Shown here: in pieces, positions 32,311-34,267 of the stretch
Layout: every line of letters starts with the position of its first letter
How positions within the stretch are numbered: position 1 is the stretch's first letter
NCBI GenBank assembly: GCA_903872345.1
Contig: CAIQKM010000010.1
Span: forward strand, 1 to 34,267
Source: an uncultured Verrucomicrobia subdivision 3 bacterium
GTDB taxonomy: Bacteria; Verrucomicrobiota; Verrucomicrobiia; Limisphaerales; UBA11358
Direction of reading: 5' to 3'
Length of the DNA: 34,267 nt
Position numbers and translations under genes: made by a program
The notes under the pieces: model-generated
Told to the model about the DNA's origin: nothing
Seen by the model: only the letters and a program-made list of their open reading frames with translations
Databases searched by the model: none

Positions 32311-33241
32311 CCATTTGGTGAAAATTAAATTGCTCAGGTGACTTGGCAATAAAATCGGCAGATAATTCTGCTATGAGACTGATTCGCGCTCGATCAAAAA
32401 CAATTCCCGCCTCCCCGGATAACTCATGTAAACTGATTGAATTAGGAATATGATGTGCAGCTAGAAAACAGCGCATTGGTGTTGCATACGAAACCGGGCG
32501 CAACCAGTTTTCTAATCTTGTAAGACTTAACTCACGACCTTTTGCCACATTGATATCATTTTTACCACAGGCGCATTGCCCCAAAGCAAAGAATAAACCT
32601 TGGCGGCCATCTGGCCAAGGCTTCCAAACGACGACATCAAGCCCAGCATCCTTTAAATCTTTATGTGAAGGTTCATCCGGGAATCCATCATTAGGATTCC
32701 ACCGAAACTCCCCACAAAGCCGACTGAGTGTCTCAAATGTTGACTTGGCTGATTTGCCACGATTTTCAAAAGTGTAGATAGGGGCACCGGTTCGAAAACC
32801 ATGCGTTCCATATCCAAAATGAATCATCAATACGTCCCGTGCAACAAATTCAAATATCGCCGAAGCTTTTGGCAAGCCTTCGGCAACACCTCTCGGATTT
32901 CTGGCTACGGCCAGACAAAATTCATATACTCCAGTCTTACTTGGGTTATAATGGACACTTCCTTTGTTTAGCGAAAAAGGATAAAAGTTTTTCATCAATT
33001 TGGCCCGCCGATCAAGCTCGTCACTCAGCGCCCCACTTAAGTTTTCTAAGAACACTTGTCTTTCTGGCCAACTATTGCCTTTTTCTATTAACGCATCATC
33101 CACAATTCCAGATGTTCTCTCATCTTGGATGCCTACTTCGATGCTGGATATGCCATCGAGCATGGCACTCAGTTCCACTTGATCGGCATCAAGCGCAGCG
33201 TCAAATTGGGTGTGCCGTTGCGACCAATCGTTGGTGTCCAC
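32279..33241 (-). CDS. Unknown protein, candidate restriction-type nuclease
   Basis: Starts at GTG 33241, with GGAGG 7 nt before it (within the end of the upstream gene), and is 320 residues. No family can be named with certainty. The stretch GLDVVVWKPWPDGRQGLFFA then LGQCACGKND (about residues 202-231) has the layout of a PD-(D/E)XK nuclease core: an Asp at the end of one strand, a hairpin, then a second strand carrying Q-x-x-x-G-K in place of E-x-K. An upstream helix with FEFVARDVL could supply the first acid. Similar 'D-V-V-x-W-x-P-x-P-D-G' proteins beside DNA methyltransferases come to mind, but this needs checking. It is translationally coupled to the ParB-like gene and convergent with the methyltransferase, so it is the best candidate for the cutting partner of the module. 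Confidence 0.6.
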   Translation of the reverse strand: MDTNDWSQRHTQFDAALDADQVELSAMLDGISSIEVGIQDERTSGIVDDALIEKGNSWPERQVFLENLSGALSDELDRRAKLMKNFYPFSLNKGSVHYNPSKTGVYEFCLAVARNPRGVAEGLPKASAIFEFVARDVLMIHFGYGTHGFRTGAPIYTFENRGKSAKSTFETLSRLCGEFRWNPNDGFPDEPSHKDLKDAGLDVVVWKPWPDGRQGLFFALGQCACGKNDINVAKGRELSLTRLENWLRPVSYATPMRCFLAAHHIPNSISLHELSGEAGIVFDRARISLIAELSADFIAKSPEQFNFHQMAKLYANQPVA

Positions 33242-33243
33242 TT

Positions 33244-34130
33244 TTAATCCTCCGATTCATCATTATTGCCAGCAACGATTGCACGCAAATCTGATAAAAC
33301 CTTTTTGGCGTGGTTAGAAACGTTCTTCGCCGGATCAATAAGGCTTAACGCCGCATCAGGATCAAGATTGCCGGGTACAATCAAACCTGAGAGGTCTTTT
33401 AATTGATCTGCTACTTTTTGAAGACCTTCCTGAAGTCGTTCGGCTGAAGGTCGCGATTCTTCAATTACAAATCTTAATTTTTTCCCTTCTTTGAGCCTGC
33501 TGCACATGACCGGGTCGCGTACGGCCTTTGCTAAATCTCCCAATTCGCGGCTGTCATCGACAATTGCGGCAACCCCTTTGTTCTTGTCGCCGAACATAAA
33601 CGTCATGATCCATCCAGCATCATCAAGTTTATCTTCTGGAATAGGTTTTTCTGATGGGACACCACCGCTTTCCTTAAAACCAACGAATTCTTTTACAGGT
33701 GGATTATCCAAAGCAGTATAAACCCAAGAGAAGGGGTAATCTGGATTACTGCCTCTTCCTTTTCTCTGGCTTTGATCTGGCCGAAACCGGCCAGTACTGA
33801 TCAGTTGGTTTACAAATCTATAACCAGCCAACATGCGAGGAATAGTTGCGTTTTTATCTCCCAGCATTTCAACCACCTCACTCAATGATAAATTATGATC
33901 GCGCAAAACTTGATCAACCCAAGCAACCTTCGCGTATGAATCCCACTCCAAAAACCCCACAATGTGCCTGACACCAATATAGGGCAAAACTTGCTTAATT
34001 GCATTTTTCCCTTTGTAAACAATTACTGGTATGGGGGTAATTTGTTTATTGCCATGCTCTTTGCGAAGTTCGGAATATTTTTCACGTAACCGCTCTTGAC
34101 CCGCAGCACGTGCGTCTCCAGATAATATAA
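33244..34130 (-). pseudogene. ParB-like (Srx-fold plus HTH) protein, 5' end removed by IS insertion
   Basis: An open frame of about 294 codons runs from the IS edge at about 34130 down to a TAA at 33244-33246. Its first residues, LILSGDARAAGQERLREKYS, then TPIPVIVYKGKNAIKQVLPY and IGVRHIVGFLEWDSYAKVAW, resemble the ParB-type sequence 'V-L-E-G-N-R-R-L-A-A...VPVVVY...FRHI-G-x-x-x-W'. The next part, LSLSEVVEMLGDKNATIPRM, is HTH-like. The N-terminal ~60 or more residues expected before this are missing. No ATG lies in the remaining N-terminal part; the first usable start would be TTG at 33987. A C-terminal ~150-residue region has no recognised domain. The gene ends 2 nt before the nuclease-like gene, so they formed one operon. 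Whether a shortened protein is still made is unknown. Confidence 0.7.
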
Positions 34131-34267
34131 GAGTGCGTCTGAAAAATCATGAATGCTGAGGGATCAAGCCAGACGGCGGAGTTGGATTCGGATCATGGCG
34201 ATATAGATCCAAGCCTCGGCACTGGACTCGGTGGTTTCGTAATCCCGCACCAGTCGCCGCTGGCGCA
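34131..34267 (-). mobile_element. Right part of an IS5-family insertion sequence
   Basis: The element edge is placed at about 34131, where gagtgcgtctgaaaaatcat begins. This resembles the terminal inverted repeat of IS5-type elements and is the point where the ParB-like frame is interrupted. The rest of the element and its other end lie beyond the window, so the inverted repeat and target duplication cannot be confirmed. Confidence 0.75.
34164..34267 (-). CDS. IS5-family transposase, C-terminal end
   Basis: Thirty-three C-terminal residues are visible before a TGA at 34164-34166: RQRRLVRDYETTESSAEAWI then YIAMIRIQLRRLA. 'R-R-L-x-R-D-Y-E-x-x-x-x-x-(S/A)-E-A-W-I-Y-(I/L)-A-M-I-R' is the characteristic end of IS5-type DDE transposases. 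The DDE catalytic residues lie outside the window. The stop is 33 bp inside the presumed element end, which is normal spacing. Confidence 0.9.
   Translation of the reverse strand, partial: RQRRLVRDYETTESSAEAWIYIAMIRIQLRRLA

Overview
The window looks like a chromosomal contig of a high-GC Verrucomicrobiota bacterium, probably near the Pedosphaera/Limisphaerales group. This is inferred from gene types rather than from a marker gene. The pointers are a stand-alone H-X9-DG prepilin-like protein, an ECF sigma factor with a long membrane and coiled-coil tail, a DUF5069 protein, a DUF2961/GH172 secreted protein, few clear Shine-Dalgarno sites, and intergenic spacers built from short REP-like repeats and 'ttggatgtt' or 'ctccatcctcg' style tracts. 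No rRNA, tRNA or CRISPR array was seen.

Layout, left to right. 1-591 (-) is a partial hypothetical gene. 1114-2772 (+) is glutamine-dependent NAD synthetase. 2793-7401 (+) is a surface-glycan style cluster: a predicted alpha/alpha-toroid protein, a flippase-like UPF0104 membrane protein and two family-2 glycosyltransferases. It meets two tandem paralogous GT-C type membrane glycosyltransferases on the opposite strand (11354-7419). 11573-18120 (+) is a complete tripartite RND efflux operon with its own TetR regulator. 18121-21222 is a loose, repeat-rich stretch holding a YpeA-like acetyltransferase, two pseudopilin-like proteins and a DUF5069 gene. 21320-24675 (+) makes phosphatidylserine and phosphatidylethanolamine (pssA, psd) and continues into a LysE-type exporter and ychF, ending in a strong terminator. 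24865-29936 (all -) holds a rhodanese-like protein, a GH172-like protein, the large sigma factor, PpnP, an acetyltransferase and a small membrane protein.

30142 to the end is an accessory island. An ORF6N protein and the remains of a PIN-toxin locus are followed abruptly by an AT-richer block (about 31250-34130). This block has a C5 DNA methyltransferase on one strand. On the other strand is a tightly coupled pair: a ParB-like protein and an unrecognised protein with features suggestive of a nuclease. The ParB-like gene is cut at its 5' end by an IS5-family element that runs out of the window. The block has the layout of a restriction-modification or phage-defence module that entered a toxin-antitoxin locus and was later damaged by the IS. 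Its defence role is inference. It is the best candidate here for an undescribed system.
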